Made by a program: the position numbers and the translations under genes. DNA of 55,942 nucleotides from contig JAIQFR010000017.1 of assembly GCA_020073205.1 (NCBI GenBank), positions 1 through 55,942 of the forward strand, read 5' to 3'. The DNA comes from Terriglobia bacterium. Lineage in GTDB: Bacteria; Acidobacteriota; Polarisedimenticolia; Polarisedimenticolales; JAIQFR01. Shown piece by piece: positions 21,742-30,328 of the stretch (position 1 is the stretch's first letter; every line of letters begins with the position of its first letter). The notes beneath the pieces were generated by a model. It ran no database searches. It saw nothing but the letters and a program-made list of their open reading frames with translations, and was not told the DNA's origin.

Positions 21742-22314
21742 ATGAAGCTCTCGGCGATCGGCATGTATATCTGGTTCATTGCGACGATCGCCATCGCGCA
21801 GTCTCCCGCCGAGCCCCCTCCGACCGACGACAGGCTGGACTACGGGATCGGGATCGAGGACGTGCTTCGCGTATCGGTCTGGGGGGAGACCGCCCTCGAC
21901 CTTCGAGCCCGCGTCCGGCCGGACGGGAAGATCACCGTGCCGCTCGTGAACGACATCAAGGTCGAGGGGCTCACCCCGGAGCAGGTCCGACAGGAGATCA
22001 CCCGCCGCCTCTCGAACTACATCCGCGAGCCGAACGTCACCGTCAGCGTCGAGGAGATCAACAGTTTCCGGGTCTATGTCCTCGGCGAGGTGACCCGCCA
22101 GGGGCCGATCAACCTGTTCCGCCCGGCCCGTATCCTCCAGGTGATCGCTTCCGCGGGGGGAATTACCCAGTATTCGAAGAAGGAAATCACGATCCTCCGG
22201 GAGGAGGGGGGGGGCGAGCGCAGGATCCGGATCGACTACAAGAAACTCCTCGCCGGCGACCCTGCCCAGTCGAACGTGTTCCTGAAGCCCGGCGACACGG
22301 TCCTCGTCGACTGA
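21742..22314 (+). CDS. Polysaccharide export protein (Wza/PES family), SLBB-containing
   Basis: Encodes 190 residues, much shorter than Wza. An N-terminal signal peptide (KLSAIGMYIWFIATIAIA) lacks a lipobox Cys, so the protein is probably soluble in the periplasm or anchored another way. The poly-export motif is clear: YGIGIEDVLRVSVWGE, RPDGKITVPLVNDIKVEGLT and TVSVEEINSFRVYVLGEV, followed by one SLBB-like domain (GPINLFRPARILQVIASAGG) to the end at KPGDTVLVD. It makes the periplasmic ring of the export pore; no C-terminal membrane helix for an outer-membrane pore is present, so the following beta-barrel protein may complete the outer-membrane exit. A G9 run lies at 22206-22214. First gene of the EPS operon. 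Confidence 0.88.
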   Translation: MKLSAIGMYIWFIATIAIAQSPAEPPPTDDRLDYGIGIEDVLRVSVWGETALDLRARVRPDGKITVPLVNDIKVEGLTPEQVRQEITRRLSNYIREPNVTVSVEEINSFRVYVLGEVTRQGPINLFRPARILQVIASAGGITQYSKKEITILREEGGGERRIRIDYKKLLAGDPAQSNVFLKPGDTVLVD

Positions 22315-22360
22315 CCTCGACGGGGGATCCCCTGGCCGAGCCGCGACGCGAGGTCTCCCG

Positions 22361-23593
22361 ATGAGAGTGACGGCCACGCGAAAGCTCCCGCCGACGGTGC
22401 TCCTTCTGCTCGGGCTCGCCGTCGAGCCGTGCCACGCGGCCGTCACGTCGTTCCATCCTGCCGTGATGCTCGAGGAAACGCGCTCGGACAACGTGCTCTA
22501 CGTGGCGGGCACCGAGGGCCCCGTCTCCGACTGGACAAGTCGGCTCGCCGTCGATCTCCCGCTCCGAAGAGTGGGGGAGCGGGGCTCGCTGGAACTCGGC
22601 TACCGACCCTCGTACGAGAAGTACCGCGACCTCTCCGTCCTCGACCACGCGGAACACCGGCTCCGCTTGCTGGCGACGACCGAGCCGGGTCGCGGCTCCG
22701 CGCTCGGCTTCGGTCTCGGGTACGAGAGGACGCAGGTTCAGGGCGTGACCGGCGGCCTCGGATCCTCCGACTACTTCCTCGCTTCCCGAACGAACCGGGA
22801 CTACTACACTGGCGAATTCTCCTGGCGAAAGCAGGCAGGGGCGCGCTGGCAGTGGGCCAGCGGCTTGCGGGGCGCCCGGATGGCGTACACTCGCATCTCC
22901 GGCCTCGGCGAGGCGGCGCCGTCGGGGGAGCTCGAGGACCGGAACGAGTACGAGTTCAGCGTCTCCCCTTCGCGAGTGATCTCCCGCGACGTCCACGCCG
23001 GACTGGAATATCGGTTCCGGCGATTCGAGCTCGCAGCGAGCGGCAACGAAAACGTCCACATGCTGGGGTTGGACGTCGATCGAACCCTGTCTCGCCGCGT
23101 CTCCCTTGCCGTGCGGCTCGGCGGGTTCCGCCGAACCCTGGAGGCTCCCGACGCCGTCGCCTCCGCCGGCGGAGGAGTTTCGGGAGGAGTGCAGGGGGGG
23201 GTGACGATGCACGGGACCTTTCGCCGTTCCTACCTGGCGCTCTCGGTGGACCGCGGTCCATCGTCCGGCGGGGCACTCCGGGGAACCTCGACGGACAACA
23301 CGCTCAGCCTCTCCGCCGGAGGAGGCGAGGAACGGCGGTGGAGGTGGCAGGCCTCGACACGCTGGGCGCGGCGCGAGCCGAACGCGGCCGCCGCGCCCGC
23401 GCTCACGAGCCTCGGAGGCGGGGGGACCTTCGAGTGGCTCCCGAAAGCGATCATCGGGCTCCGCTTCGGGGGAGACTACGTGAAACAGTCCGGAGGCGAT
23501 CTGGCGGAATCGAACGGCTCGTTCACCAGCATGACGGTCGGACTCACCTGGTACCCACGGGGTTCGGAGGATGTCGCGGGGAGGGCGCACTGA
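22361..23593 (+). CDS. Outer-membrane beta-barrel protein of the EPS locus
   Basis: Encodes 410 residues. A signal peptide (TVLLLLGLA, cut after CHA) is followed by alternating amphipathic strands ending in aromatic residues (GSLELGYRPSYEKYRDL, ALGFGLGYERTQV, HAGLEYRFRRFELAAS, SMTVGLTWYPRG), the pattern of a transmembrane barrel. Similar barrels occur next to the export protein and chain-length protein in XrtA-type EPS loci and probably form the exit pore. The ATG at 22361 follows GAGG by 7 bases. The TGA stop overlaps the ATG of the next gene (TGATG at 23591-23595). Confidence 0.8.
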   Translation: MRVTATRKLPPTVLLLLGLAVEPCHAAVTSFHPAVMLEETRSDNVLYVAGTEGPVSDWTSRLAVDLPLRRVGERGSLELGYRPSYEKYRDLSVLDHAEHRLRLLATTEPGRGSALGFGLGYERTQVQGVTGGLGSSDYFLASRTNRDYYTGEFSWRKQAGARWQWASGLRGARMAYTRISGLGEAAPSGELEDRNEYEFSVSPSRVISRDVHAGLEYRFRRFELAASGNENVHMLGLDVDRTLSRRVSLAVRLGGFRRTLEAPDAVASAGGGVSGGVQGGVTMHGTFRRSYLALSVDRGPSSGGALRGTSTDNTLSLSAGGGEERRWRWQASTRWARREPNAAAAPALTSLGGGGTFEWLPKAIIGLRFGGDYVKQSGGDLAESNGSFTSMTVGLTWYPRGSEDVAGRAH

Positions 23594-25131
23594 TGCCCGT
23601 CGCCACCAACGCCGTGCTCCTGGAGCTCGCCGACCGGGTCCTCCTCTCGTGGTGGGTCGTCATCGCGGGCGTCTCGCTGGGTCTAGCGGGGGCGGTGACC
23701 GCTTTGCACTACCTCCCGAAGACTTACGAGGCGAGCACCACGATCTTCGTGGCGCCCCAGCAGATTCCTCAGGAATTCGTGAAGAGCACCGTGACCGACG
23801 ACATGTCGATGCGTTTGGCCTCTCTGCGGGAGGCGGTGCTGAGCCGGCCGTACCTCACGAAGCTCGTCCAGGGGACGATGGGGACCGTCGCAGACGCCGA
23901 GGAAATGGAGCGCACGATCCGGTCCATGCGATCGCGGATCGAGGTCACGGTCATGGAGAACGAGCGGGCGGGCGGCCGGTCGGGAGGGGTATTCCGGCTG
24001 ACCTACCGGGACAGGACGCCCGACAGGGCGGCGCGGGTGGTCAACACCCTCGCGGATTTCTATATCGAGCGCAATGTGACCTTCCGCGCGGCGCAGGCGG
24101 AGGGGACCACGCGAACGCTTGAATCGCTGGCCAACGACGTTCTCGACCAGTTGAAGATTCAGGAACTCGCGGTCGCGAAGTTCAAAGAGCAGCACCCCTA
24201 CGACACGCAGGCTCACTTCGAGGCCAACGTTCAGCTCCTCCAGGGGCGACAGCAGGACCTGTCGGCGCTGATCCGGGACCTCGGACTGGCCAGGGATCGG
24301 CTGCAGACGCTGAAGTCCCAGGAGGCGCAATCCGCGATCGCCGCGACCTCGGATGTCGGCGGCGGAGCGATCCTGGATCCGTACACCGCCCGTTTGTCCC
24401 AGCTCAAGCGGGAATACGAAGCGCTCCGCGCTCGATACCGCGACGACCATCCGGACGTCAAGGCCAAGAAGCGCGAGCTGGAGGACTTCATCGCGGGAGG
24501 CGCGGGAGCGGCCCGCTCCCCCGCCGCCGGGTCTGGGGACGGGACGGGCACGAGATTCGCGACGCCGATCGGGCTCCAGATCCAGGCGGCGGAGCGAGAA
24601 GTGGCGAGGCTCGAGGCCGATCAGGGTCGCCTTCGGGATGAGATCGAGACGTACAAGCGCAGGATCGAAGCCACGCCGCGCGTCGAGCAGCAACTGGCGG
24701 ACCTTTCCAAGGGTCTCGACGTCTTGCGGGAACGCTACAAGGACTACCAGACGAAGCTCGAGGAGGCCAAGGGCTCGCAGAAGATCGAGTCGACGCAGAA
24801 GGGAGAGCGATTCGAGGTGATCGAGCGGGCGGCGCCCCCTGCGCTCCCGGTACGTCCATTGCCCTTCCTGGTGTACGCTGCCGGTCTCCTCGCGGGGCTC
24901 GCCTTGTTCGTCGGGCCGATCGTCCTCCACGCCTTTCTGGCTCCGGTGGTCTCTTCCGAGGCGGGCCTGCGGAGCGTCGCGGATGTTCCGGTGCTGGTGG
25001 CCATTCCCAGGCTGGTCACCCGGGATGTCCTGCGCGCGGCCTGGAACCGGAGGATCCGGAACGTCGTCACCTCCGTCGCCGCGGTGGCGGTGCTGGCGCT
25101 CACGATGGGCCTTTTCGGCCCGGGCTGGTGA
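23593..25131 (+). CDS. Polysaccharide chain-length determinant (Wzz/BcsX-like)
   Basis: Encodes 512 residues. A membrane segment at about 17-37 (VVIAGVSLGLAGAVTAL) is followed by PKTYEASTTIFVAPQQIP, the usual Wzz entry, then a long alpha-helical periplasmic region with coiled-coil segments (LESLANDVLDQLKIQE, LDVLRERYKDYQTKLEEAK). PALPVRPLPFLVYAAGLLAG forms the second membrane segment, and a third hydrophobic stretch lies near the end. These proteins set chain length and recruit the tyrosine kinase. It begins at the ATG overlapping the stop of the barrel gene; the larger open frame upstream is a shadow. The kinase gene follows 9 bases downstream. Confidence 0.9.
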   Translation: MPVATNAVLLELADRVLLSWWVVIAGVSLGLAGAVTALHYLPKTYEASTTIFVAPQQIPQEFVKSTVTDDMSMRLASLREAVLSRPYLTKLVQGTMGTVADAEEMERTIRSMRSRIEVTVMENERAGGRSGGVFRLTYRDRTPDRAARVVNTLADFYIERNVTFRAAQAEGTTRTLESLANDVLDQLKIQELAVAKFKEQHPYDTQAHFEANVQLLQGRQQDLSALIRDLGLARDRLQTLKSQEAQSAIAATSDVGGGAILDPYTARLSQLKREYEALRARYRDDHPDVKAKKRELEDFIAGGAGAARSPAAGSGDGTGTRFATPIGLQIQAAEREVARLEADQGRLRDEIETYKRRIEATPRVEQQLADLSKGLDVLRERYKDYQTKLEEAKGSQKIESTQKGERFEVIERAAPPALPVRPLPFLVYAAGLLAGLALFVGPIVLHAFLAPVVSSEAGLRSVADVPVLVAIPRLVTRDVLRAAWNRRIRNVVTSVAAVAVLALTMGLFGPGW

Positions 25132-25140
25132 CGGGTCGCG

Positions 25141-25971
25141 ATGAAGTTCTCTTTCAGGACGCCCCCCCCGAGGCCGGCCCCCGCCGGTGAAGGCGCGGAG
25201 TCTCCGAGCCGCCCGATGAAGGTCGCCGAGGGCGTGCCGCTCTCGCGGATCATCGCGAGGCAACTGATCGAAAGCCCCGAGATCGTCGTCCGCGGCGCCT
25301 CCCGTTCGATCGCCGCGGAGAAGTTCCGCCGGCTCAAGACCCTTCTCGAGAACGATCCGGACGGCGCCGCGCAGGTCATCGTGGTGACCAGCTCGACGCC
25401 GCAGGAGGGAAAGTCGCTGGTGGCGCTCAACCTCGCGCTGGCATTCGCCTCGGACAGGAATACCGAGACCCTCATCGTGGACGCCGACCTGAGGCGTCCG
25501 ACCCAGGAGAAATGGGTGAGCCCTCCGCCGAGCTTGGGCCTCTCGGACCTCCTGTCGGGCCGCGCGGACTTGGAACATACCGTGATGCGCTTCAAGGACA
25601 CGACACTCGAGATGCTGCCCGCGGGCCACCCTCCGGAGGACCCCGTCGAACTGCTGGCGTCGGACGCTTGCCGCACGATCGTCGCGGCGCTGCGGAAGCG
25701 CTACCGGCGGGTCATCATCGACACGCCGCCGATCGTCCCGTTCACCGACGCGGACGTCGTGGCCCGATACGCCGACGGGGTCCTGCTCGTCGTTCGTTCC
25801 GGGCGGACGCCGAAACTGGTGTTCGCCCAGGCGGCCTCGACCGTCACGTCCACCCGAATCCTCGGCGTGGTTCTCAATGACGTGACGGCCAATCTGGCGG
25901 ATCGCGGCCATCATTACGGCCGGTACTACCACACCTACTACAACCGGGATGGCGAAGGGAAGAAGCCATGA
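25141..25971 (+). CDS. Bacterial tyrosine kinase of the EPS locus (BY-kinase, CpsD/Wzc-like)
   Basis: Encodes 276 residues. Walker A SSTPQEGKS (84-92), Walker A' LIVDADLRRP (111-120) and Walker B VIIDTPP (191-197) match BY-kinases. The C-terminal Tyr cluster has five tyrosines within residues 259-267, the autophosphorylation region. It acts with the chain-length protein in cytosolic rings; phosphorylation cycles control polymer length. It is the free-standing type rather than fused to the Wzz part. The stop overlaps the start of yvcK by 4 bases (ATGA at 25968-25971). The start codon at 25141 has no clear RBS and may depend on coupling with the upstream gene. Confidence 0.92.
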   Translation: MKFSFRTPPPRPAPAGEGAESPSRPMKVAEGVPLSRIIARQLIESPEIVVRGASRSIAAEKFRRLKTLLENDPDGAAQVIVVTSSTPQEGKSLVALNLALAFASDRNTETLIVDADLRRPTQEKWVSPPPSLGLSDLLSGRADLEHTVMRFKDTTLEMLPAGHPPEDPVELLASDACRTIVAALRKRYRRVIIDTPPIVPFTDADVVARYADGVLLVVRSGRTPKLVFAQAASTVTSTRILGVVLNDVTANLADRGHHYGRYYHTYYNRDGEGKKP

Positions 25972-27044
25972 GCGGGCAGCGACGCCGGGAACGGGGGGCC
26001 CGCGAGGAGGGGCCTCGGAGAGTGGTCGCCCTCGGCGGCGGCACCGGGTTGCCGGCGGTGCTACGGGGCCTCCGCCCGTTCGTGCAGAGCGGCCTGATGT
26101 CGGACCTGACCGCCGTGGTGGCCATGACCGACGACGGCGGCAGCTCGGGTCGGCTGCGACGGAGCCGCGGCCTTCCCCCGCCGGGCGATCTCCGCAACTG
26201 CCTCGTCGCCCTCTCGTGCGACGAGGACCTTCTGGCCGGGCTGTTCCAACACCGGTACGACGGGACCGAGGACATCGGGGGGCACACCGTCGGGAACCTG
26301 ATCCTCGCGGCGCTCGCCGAGATGACTGGCAGCTTCCTGAACGCGGTCGAGGTGTCCAGCCGCGTGCTGCGCACCGCCGGACGGATCCTCCCCGTCACCC
26401 TCCAGGACGTCGTCCTGGAGGCGGAGTTCGCGGACGGCTCCAGGGCGATCGGCGAGTCGGCGATCGGATCCAGCGGCAAGAGAGTACGGGCCATCCGGCT
26501 CCGGCCGCACGACGCCCTGCCGACGCCGGGTGTCGTCGAGGCCCTCCTCGGCGCGGACCTGGTGGTTCTGGGTCCGGGCAGCCTCTACACCAGCCTCCTT
26601 CCCAACCTCCTGCTCGCGCGCGTGGCGGCGGCGGCGCGGGCGACGAAGGCGGTCACCGTGCTGGTTGCGAACCTGGTCAGCGAGCGCGGCGAAGGATCCG
26701 GCCTCGACCTCACGAACCAGGCGGCGATCATCGAGGACGTCGCGGGGGGGCGGTTGATCGACGCGGTCCTCGTTCACGAGGGCGTCATCGACGAGGCGAC
26801 GCGGCTCCGCTACCTGACCGAGGGAGCGTTCCCGCTCTCGTGGCCAGAGCGCTCGGAACCGGACAGGACCGTCGTGCGCGGGAATCTCCTCGCGTCGGGT
26901 CCCAAGCTTCGCCACGATCCGTCGGCGACTGCCGTCGGGCTCTTGCGGGCCTGGACGGCGGCACGCGGGAAGGCGGGCGCGAAGGCGCGCGGCCCGGACC
27001 CTTCGGAGTCGCCCGGCGACACCGCGCGCGACCGCGCCTCCTGA
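25968..27044 (+). CDS. yvcK: YvcK/CofD-like gluconeogenesis factor
   Basis: Encodes 358 residues. The family pattern is clear: RVVALGGGTGLPAVLRGL (18-35), VVAMTDDGGSSGRLR, PPPGDLRNCL, GNLILAALAEMTG, VLGPGSLYTSLLPNLL and LVANLVSERGEG. YvcK in Bacillus, and CuvA in mycobacteria, bind UDP-sugars and affect cell-wall precursor flux and cell shape; they resemble CofD transferases but make no F420 precursor. It is coupled (ATGA overlap) to the tyrosine kinase. No F420 genes are near, which argues for the YvcK role. The last about 25 residues are low complexity. Confidence 0.9.
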   Translation: MSGQRRRERGAREEGPRRVVALGGGTGLPAVLRGLRPFVQSGLMSDLTAVVAMTDDGGSSGRLRRSRGLPPPGDLRNCLVALSCDEDLLAGLFQHRYDGTEDIGGHTVGNLILAALAEMTGSFLNAVEVSSRVLRTAGRILPVTLQDVVLEAEFADGSRAIGESAIGSSGKRVRAIRLRPHDALPTPGVVEALLGADLVVLGPGSLYTSLLPNLLLARVAAAARATKAVTVLVANLVSERGEGSGLDLTNQAAIIEDVAGGRLIDAVLVHEGVIDEATRLRYLTEGAFPLSWPERSEPDRTVVRGNLLASGPKLRHDPSATAVGLLRAWTAARGKAGAKARGPDPSESPGDTARDRAS

Positions 27045-27074
27045 TCCCGCGTTGGGATGGAATCGAGGATACCG

Positions 27075-27320
27075 ATGAAGGACCTCAGGCACTGGGACGA
27101 GGAGATCCTGACAAGTCGGGAGGCTCGAGGCCTCTTGAAGATAGGGAGAACCAAGTTGTGGGAGCTGACGGCGACGGAGAGCATCCCGGCGTACCGCCTG
27201 GGCGAGGGGAAGACCGCCGCGCTGCGTTACAAGAGGTCCGACCTGATGAACTGGCTCGAGAGGCATCGGTACGCCTCCGAACGCGACGGGATGAAGGAGA
27301 AGCGGGAGGAAACCGTCTAG
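27075..27320 (+). CDS. Small HTH (excisionase-type) DNA-binding protein
   Basis: Encodes 81 residues. The pattern LTSREARGLLKIGRTKLWEL followed by PAYRLGEGKTAALRYKRSDLMNWL is the helix-turn-helix-17/excisionase-type fold. The ATG at 27075 is chosen over one at 27057 because GAGG sits 6 bases before it. It lies between yvcK and a GT2 gene in the same direction. Possible role: local EPS regulator, or a remnant of a mobile element (excisionase-like); no integrase or att site was seen, so regulation seems more likely. Charged, helical C-terminus. Confidence 0.7.
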   Translation: MKDLRHWDEEILTSREARGLLKIGRTKLWELTATESIPAYRLGEGKTAALRYKRSDLMNWLERHRYASERDGMKEKREETV

Positions 27321-27335
27321 CCCGTACCCGTCGCG

Positions 27336-28499
27336 ATGAGGGCGGGATGGGGGGCCCGAGCCGTGAGGTGGTTGTTCTGGATCTCCGTGGGCTGGATCGC
27401 GTACGCGTACGTCGGCTACGCGGCCCTGCTGCGCGTTCTCGCCGCGAGCTGGCCACGCCCCGTCGCGCGCTCCGACGTTCGCCCCCGGGTTTCGGTCATC
27501 GTGACGGCCCATGACGCCGTGGGCCAGATCGGCGCGAAGCTGGAGAACCTGCTGTCCCAGGAGTATCCGCCGGACCGCCTCGAGATCGTGGTGGCCGACG
27601 ACGGCTCCGGCGATGGGACCGGGCGCCTCGTGGAAGACCAGTTCGCCGCGCGGGGCGTTCGCCTCGTGCGCCAGGAGATTCGCGGCGGGAAGGAGCGGGC
27701 TCAGAAGGCGGCGATCGCCGCGTCCCGCGGAGAGGTTCTCGTGTTCACGGACGTCGGCACGCTCCTGGACCGGGGTGGGATCGCCGCGATCGTTCGGAGC
27801 TTCGCCGATCCGTCGGTGGGCTGCGTCAGCTCGGAGGACCGTCTGCTGGATCCCGCGCGGGGACCTGTGGGAGGCGAGAGAGGGTACGTGGGATACGAGA
27901 TGTCGCTCCGGCGGCTCGAGTCGCGGGTGGGGTCGATCGTCGGCCTCAGCGGCTCGTTCTTCGCCGCGCGTCGGGAGGTTTGCGCCGGCTTCTCCGACCG
28001 TCTCGCAAGCGATTTCCGTATCGCCCTCGTCGCCGCGCGCCTCGGCTACCGCGCGGTGGTGGACGAGGCGGCCGTCGGTTACTACCGGGACGTGGGGGCG
28101 AGGACGTCCGAGTTCGGACGCAAGGTACGGACGGTCGTGAGGGGGCTCACCGTGCTCTTCGCGGAGCGTGGGCTCCTCAACCCGTTCCGATTCGGGTTGT
28201 TTTCGTGGCAGCTTGTCTCGCACAAGCTCGTGCGCTGGGTCGTGCCGTTCGCGATGCTGGCAACGCTGGCCGCGAGCGGCGTCCTTGGCCCCCGCTCGGC
28301 GTTCTTCGCCGTGGCCTTCGCGCTCCAGGCGGCGGGCTACCTGGCCGCCGGGCTCGTAGCGTCGTTTCCGAGACTCGCGTGGCTCCCCTTCGCGCGCGCG
28401 CTGCGTTACTTCGTCGAGGTCAATCTGGCCATTCTCGTCGCGTGGGCTCGCTACGTGCGCGGGGACCGGATCGTCACGTGGACTCCGTCGGCGCGCTGA
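27336..28499 (+). CDS. Membrane glycosyltransferase, family 2
   Basis: Encodes 387 residues. A leading membrane segment (FWISVGWIAYAYVGYAALL) is followed by a GT-A fold: RVSVIVTAHDAVGQIG, EIVVADDGSGDGTGR, EVLVFTDVGTLL, VGLSGSFFAARREV and the acceptor-binding LASDFRIALVAARLGYR. Three or four C-terminal membrane segments (PFAMLATLAASGVLG and on) anchor it in the inner membrane. It probably adds a sugar to the lipid-linked EPS unit or builds a processive chain; donor not predictable. The RBS is weak; the start at 27336 is provisional. Confidence 0.88.
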   Translation: MRAGWGARAVRWLFWISVGWIAYAYVGYAALLRVLAASWPRPVARSDVRPRVSVIVTAHDAVGQIGAKLENLLSQEYPPDRLEIVVADDGSGDGTGRLVEDQFAARGVRLVRQEIRGGKERAQKAAIAASRGEVLVFTDVGTLLDRGGIAAIVRSFADPSVGCVSSEDRLLDPARGPVGGERGYVGYEMSLRRLESRVGSIVGLSGSFFAARREVCAGFSDRLASDFRIALVAARLGYRAVVDEAAVGYYRDVGARTSEFGRKVRTVVRGLTVLFAERGLLNPFRFGLFSWQLVSHKLVRWVVPFAMLATLAASGVLGPRSAFFAVAFALQAAGYLAAGLVASFPRLAWLPFARALRYFVEVNLAILVAWARYVRGDRIVTWTPSAR

Positions 28500-28568
28500 T
28501 TCGCCGGCGCCCCGACCCCGGGGGGCCGATCGCGACCTCGCGTCTCGCGGGCGCCCGGGAGTAGTTGC

Positions 28569-29459
28569 GTGGCCGGCGAGATGCTCAACGCCTTCAGCGT
28601 CGACGTGGAGGACTACTTTCAGGTCTCCGCGTTCGACAGCGTGTTCCCTCGCGAAGCCTGGGGGAAGGCTCCGCTGCGCCTGGAAGCGGGGCTTCGGACG
28701 CTTCTCCGTCTCGCCGCCGTCGCCGAGGTCCACGGGACGTTCTACGTTCTCGGTTGGCTGGCCCGCGAGCGGCCGGACCTGGTCCGCACCATCTCGGACG
28801 CGGGCCACGAGATCGGCTGCCACAGCGACGAGCACCGTCTCGTCTACGACATGTCGCCCGACGCGTTCCGCAGGGACCTGAAGCGGGCCCGCCAGGCGAT
28901 CCAGGACGCGACGGGCAAGGCCTGCGTGCTCTATCGCGCGCCCAGCTTCTCGGTGACTCGGCGCAGCCTCTGGGCTCTCGACGTCATGGCCGAGGAGGGG
29001 ATCACGATCGACAGCAGCGTCTACCCGATCCGCCACGATCGCTACGGGATCGCGGGTGCCCCACCCGGTCCGTACCGGCCTCTCCGTGGCCGCCCGGACT
29101 TCGTGGAACTCCCGCCGTCCACCGTGCGGATCTTCGGCGTGACCCTGCCCTGCGCGGGCGGGGGGTACCTGCGCCTCTACCCGCTGTCCTGGACCCGGGC
29201 AGCCATCCGACGGATCAACCTGCGGAAGAAGAGGCCCGCGGTGGTTTACGTGCATCCCTGGGAGTTGGACCCGGACCAGCCGACCGTGGCGGCCGGCCTC
29301 ATCAGGAACCTCCGGCATCGGGTGAACCTGGCGCGGACCGCGGAACGGGTGGGGGGGCTTCTCCGCGAGTTCCCGTTCGGCCCCGTGTCGCGAGTGATCG
29401 AGAGTCTCGGAGGGCCACGGGCCCTTCCGTTCGCGGACCTGGGACGACCGGCCGACTGA
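28569..29459 (+). CDS. Polysaccharide deacetylase, XrtA/PEP-CTERM EPS-associated type
   Basis: Encodes 296 residues. The NodB-like fold opens LNAFSVDVEDYFQVSAF, with catalytic/metal residues D15 and H85/H89 (HEIGCHSDEHRLVYDM). Later motifs include LYRAPSFSVTRRSLWAL and a C-terminal Trp/His motif (YVHPWELDPDQP). This arrangement fits the group that goes with exosortase-A EPS clusters (TIGR03006-like). It removes acetyl groups from GlcNAc-containing polymer. The GTG at 28569 is chosen since GGGAG is 7 bases before it; ATG at 28581 is an alternative. No signal peptide, so it acts in the cytosol or is exported by another route. Confidence 0.9.
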   Translation: MAGEMLNAFSVDVEDYFQVSAFDSVFPREAWGKAPLRLEAGLRTLLRLAAVAEVHGTFYVLGWLARERPDLVRTISDAGHEIGCHSDEHRLVYDMSPDAFRRDLKRARQAIQDATGKACVLYRAPSFSVTRRSLWALDVMAEEGITIDSSVYPIRHDRYGIAGAPPGPYRPLRGRPDFVELPPSTVRIFGVTLPCAGGGYLRLYPLSWTRAAIRRINLRKKRPAVVYVHPWELDPDQPTVAAGLIRNLRHRVNLARTAERVGGLLREFPFGPVSRVIESLGGPRALPFADLGRPAD

Positions 29460-29480
29460 GCCGGGTGCTCCGGCACCGCA

Positions 29481-29510
29481 GAAGAAGAAGAAGAAGAAGA
29501 AGAAGAAGAA
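29481..29510 (+). repeat. (GAA)10 trinucleotide repeat
   Basis: Ten perfect GAA units lie between the deacetylase stop (29457-29459) and the SGNH-protein ATG (29522), directly before the ribosome-binding sequence GAGGTGA at 29511-29517. The tract is non-coding. Slipped-strand change in unit number would alter the purine-rich leader, not a reading frame. Confidence 0.9.
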
Positions 29511-29521
29511 GAGGTGAGACC

Positions 29522-30286
29522 ATGCAACGGCTCGTCGTGATTCTCACCGCGCTGCTCGTCGCGGGCGCGTGCGGGGGCGCGCTGCTCGCTTGGAAGGCGT
29601 TGGGGTGGCGCCAGGGATTCAAGAGCTACAAAGCTCTCTATCAGGACTTCGGGGGCATCGCCGAGCACTCGGCGGCAGACGCGGAGCTGGCGGTGTCCGG
29701 GCATCGCCTCGACGCGGTGTTCCTCGGCGCCTCCCACACTCAGGACTGGGGGGACCTGAAGCGGTGGTTCCCGGGACTTCGGATCGCGAACCGGGGGGTC
29801 GGCGGCCAGGCCGTTCCGCAGTACCTGCTCCGGTTCCGGCAGGACGTCTTGGATCTTCACCCGAGAGCCGTCGTCATCGAGGGATGCGCCGTGAACGCCA
29901 CCTACGGGATGCCCGCCCGGGCCGTGATCGACAGTTACGCGAGCATGGCGGAGCTGGCGAGGATCCACGGGGTCGAGCCGATTCTCGCGACCACCACCCC
30001 CATCAGCGCCGCGCTCGAGAAGCAGCAGCCCGGGACCAACGACCAGATCCGGAAGATCAACGACGCGATGCGGCAGGTCGCGAGGAGCGGGGGTTATCGC
30101 GTCGTGGACTACTACTCGGCGGTCGCCGATCCGGACGGCGCGCTTCCCGCCGCGGGGTCGAGCGACGGGCTGCATGGCAACGAGAAGATCTACGACCGCA
30201 TGGCGCAGGCGCTGAGGCCGGTGCTCGAGGACGCGCTCAAGGCTGTTGCGCCCGTGGCTCCCGTGGAGCGGAGCGTGCTGCGGTGA
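29522..30286 (+). CDS. SGNH/GDSL-hydrolase-like secreted or membrane-anchored protein
   Basis: Encodes 254 residues. An N-terminal membrane or signal segment (RLVVILTALLVAGACGG) precedes a possible SGNH fold: block I VFLGASHT (S71), block II RGVGGQAVPQY, a block III-like EGCAVNATYG and block V DGLHGNEK near the C-terminus. The Asn/Gly pattern of block III is poorly kept. SGNH proteins in EPS loci often attach or remove O-acetyl groups. The Cys at residue 17 (ACGG) may be a lipobox. The ATG at 29522 has GAGG 7 bases upstream, immediately after the (GAA)10 repeat. Confidence 0.72.
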   Translation: MQRLVVILTALLVAGACGGALLAWKALGWRQGFKSYKALYQDFGGIAEHSAADAELAVSGHRLDAVFLGASHTQDWGDLKRWFPGLRIANRGVGGQAVPQYLLRFRQDVLDLHPRAVVIEGCAVNATYGMPARAVIDSYASMAELARIHGVEPILATTTPISAALEKQQPGTNDQIRKINDAMRQVARSGGYRVVDYYSAVADPDGALPAAGSSDGLHGNEKIYDRMAQALRPVLEDALKAVAPVAPVERSVLR

Positions 30287-30328
30287 GCGCGGGCGTGCGT
30301 TCCTCTCACCGCCCGCGCCCGTGAGCCC

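Noticed and set aside
21522-21794. A 90-residue minus-strand frame in the EPS divergent region
   Set aside because: No RBS, no family pattern, and it overlaps the export protein start and the promoter region.
27075-27320. Mobile element marked by the excisionase-like gene
   Set aside because: No integrase, transposase, inverted repeats or attachment site nearby; the operon context favours a regulator.
26061-29318. A 1085-residue open frame on minus opposite yvcK, GT2 and the deacetylase
   Set aside because: Spans three well-recognised plus-strand genes and has no start signal or family pattern; shadow of GC-rich codons.
29481-29510. (GAA)10 as a CRISPR or coding repeat
   Set aside because: Units are 3 bases, no spacers, and the tract is outside any reading frame. 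No CRISPR array or cas gene was seen anywhere.
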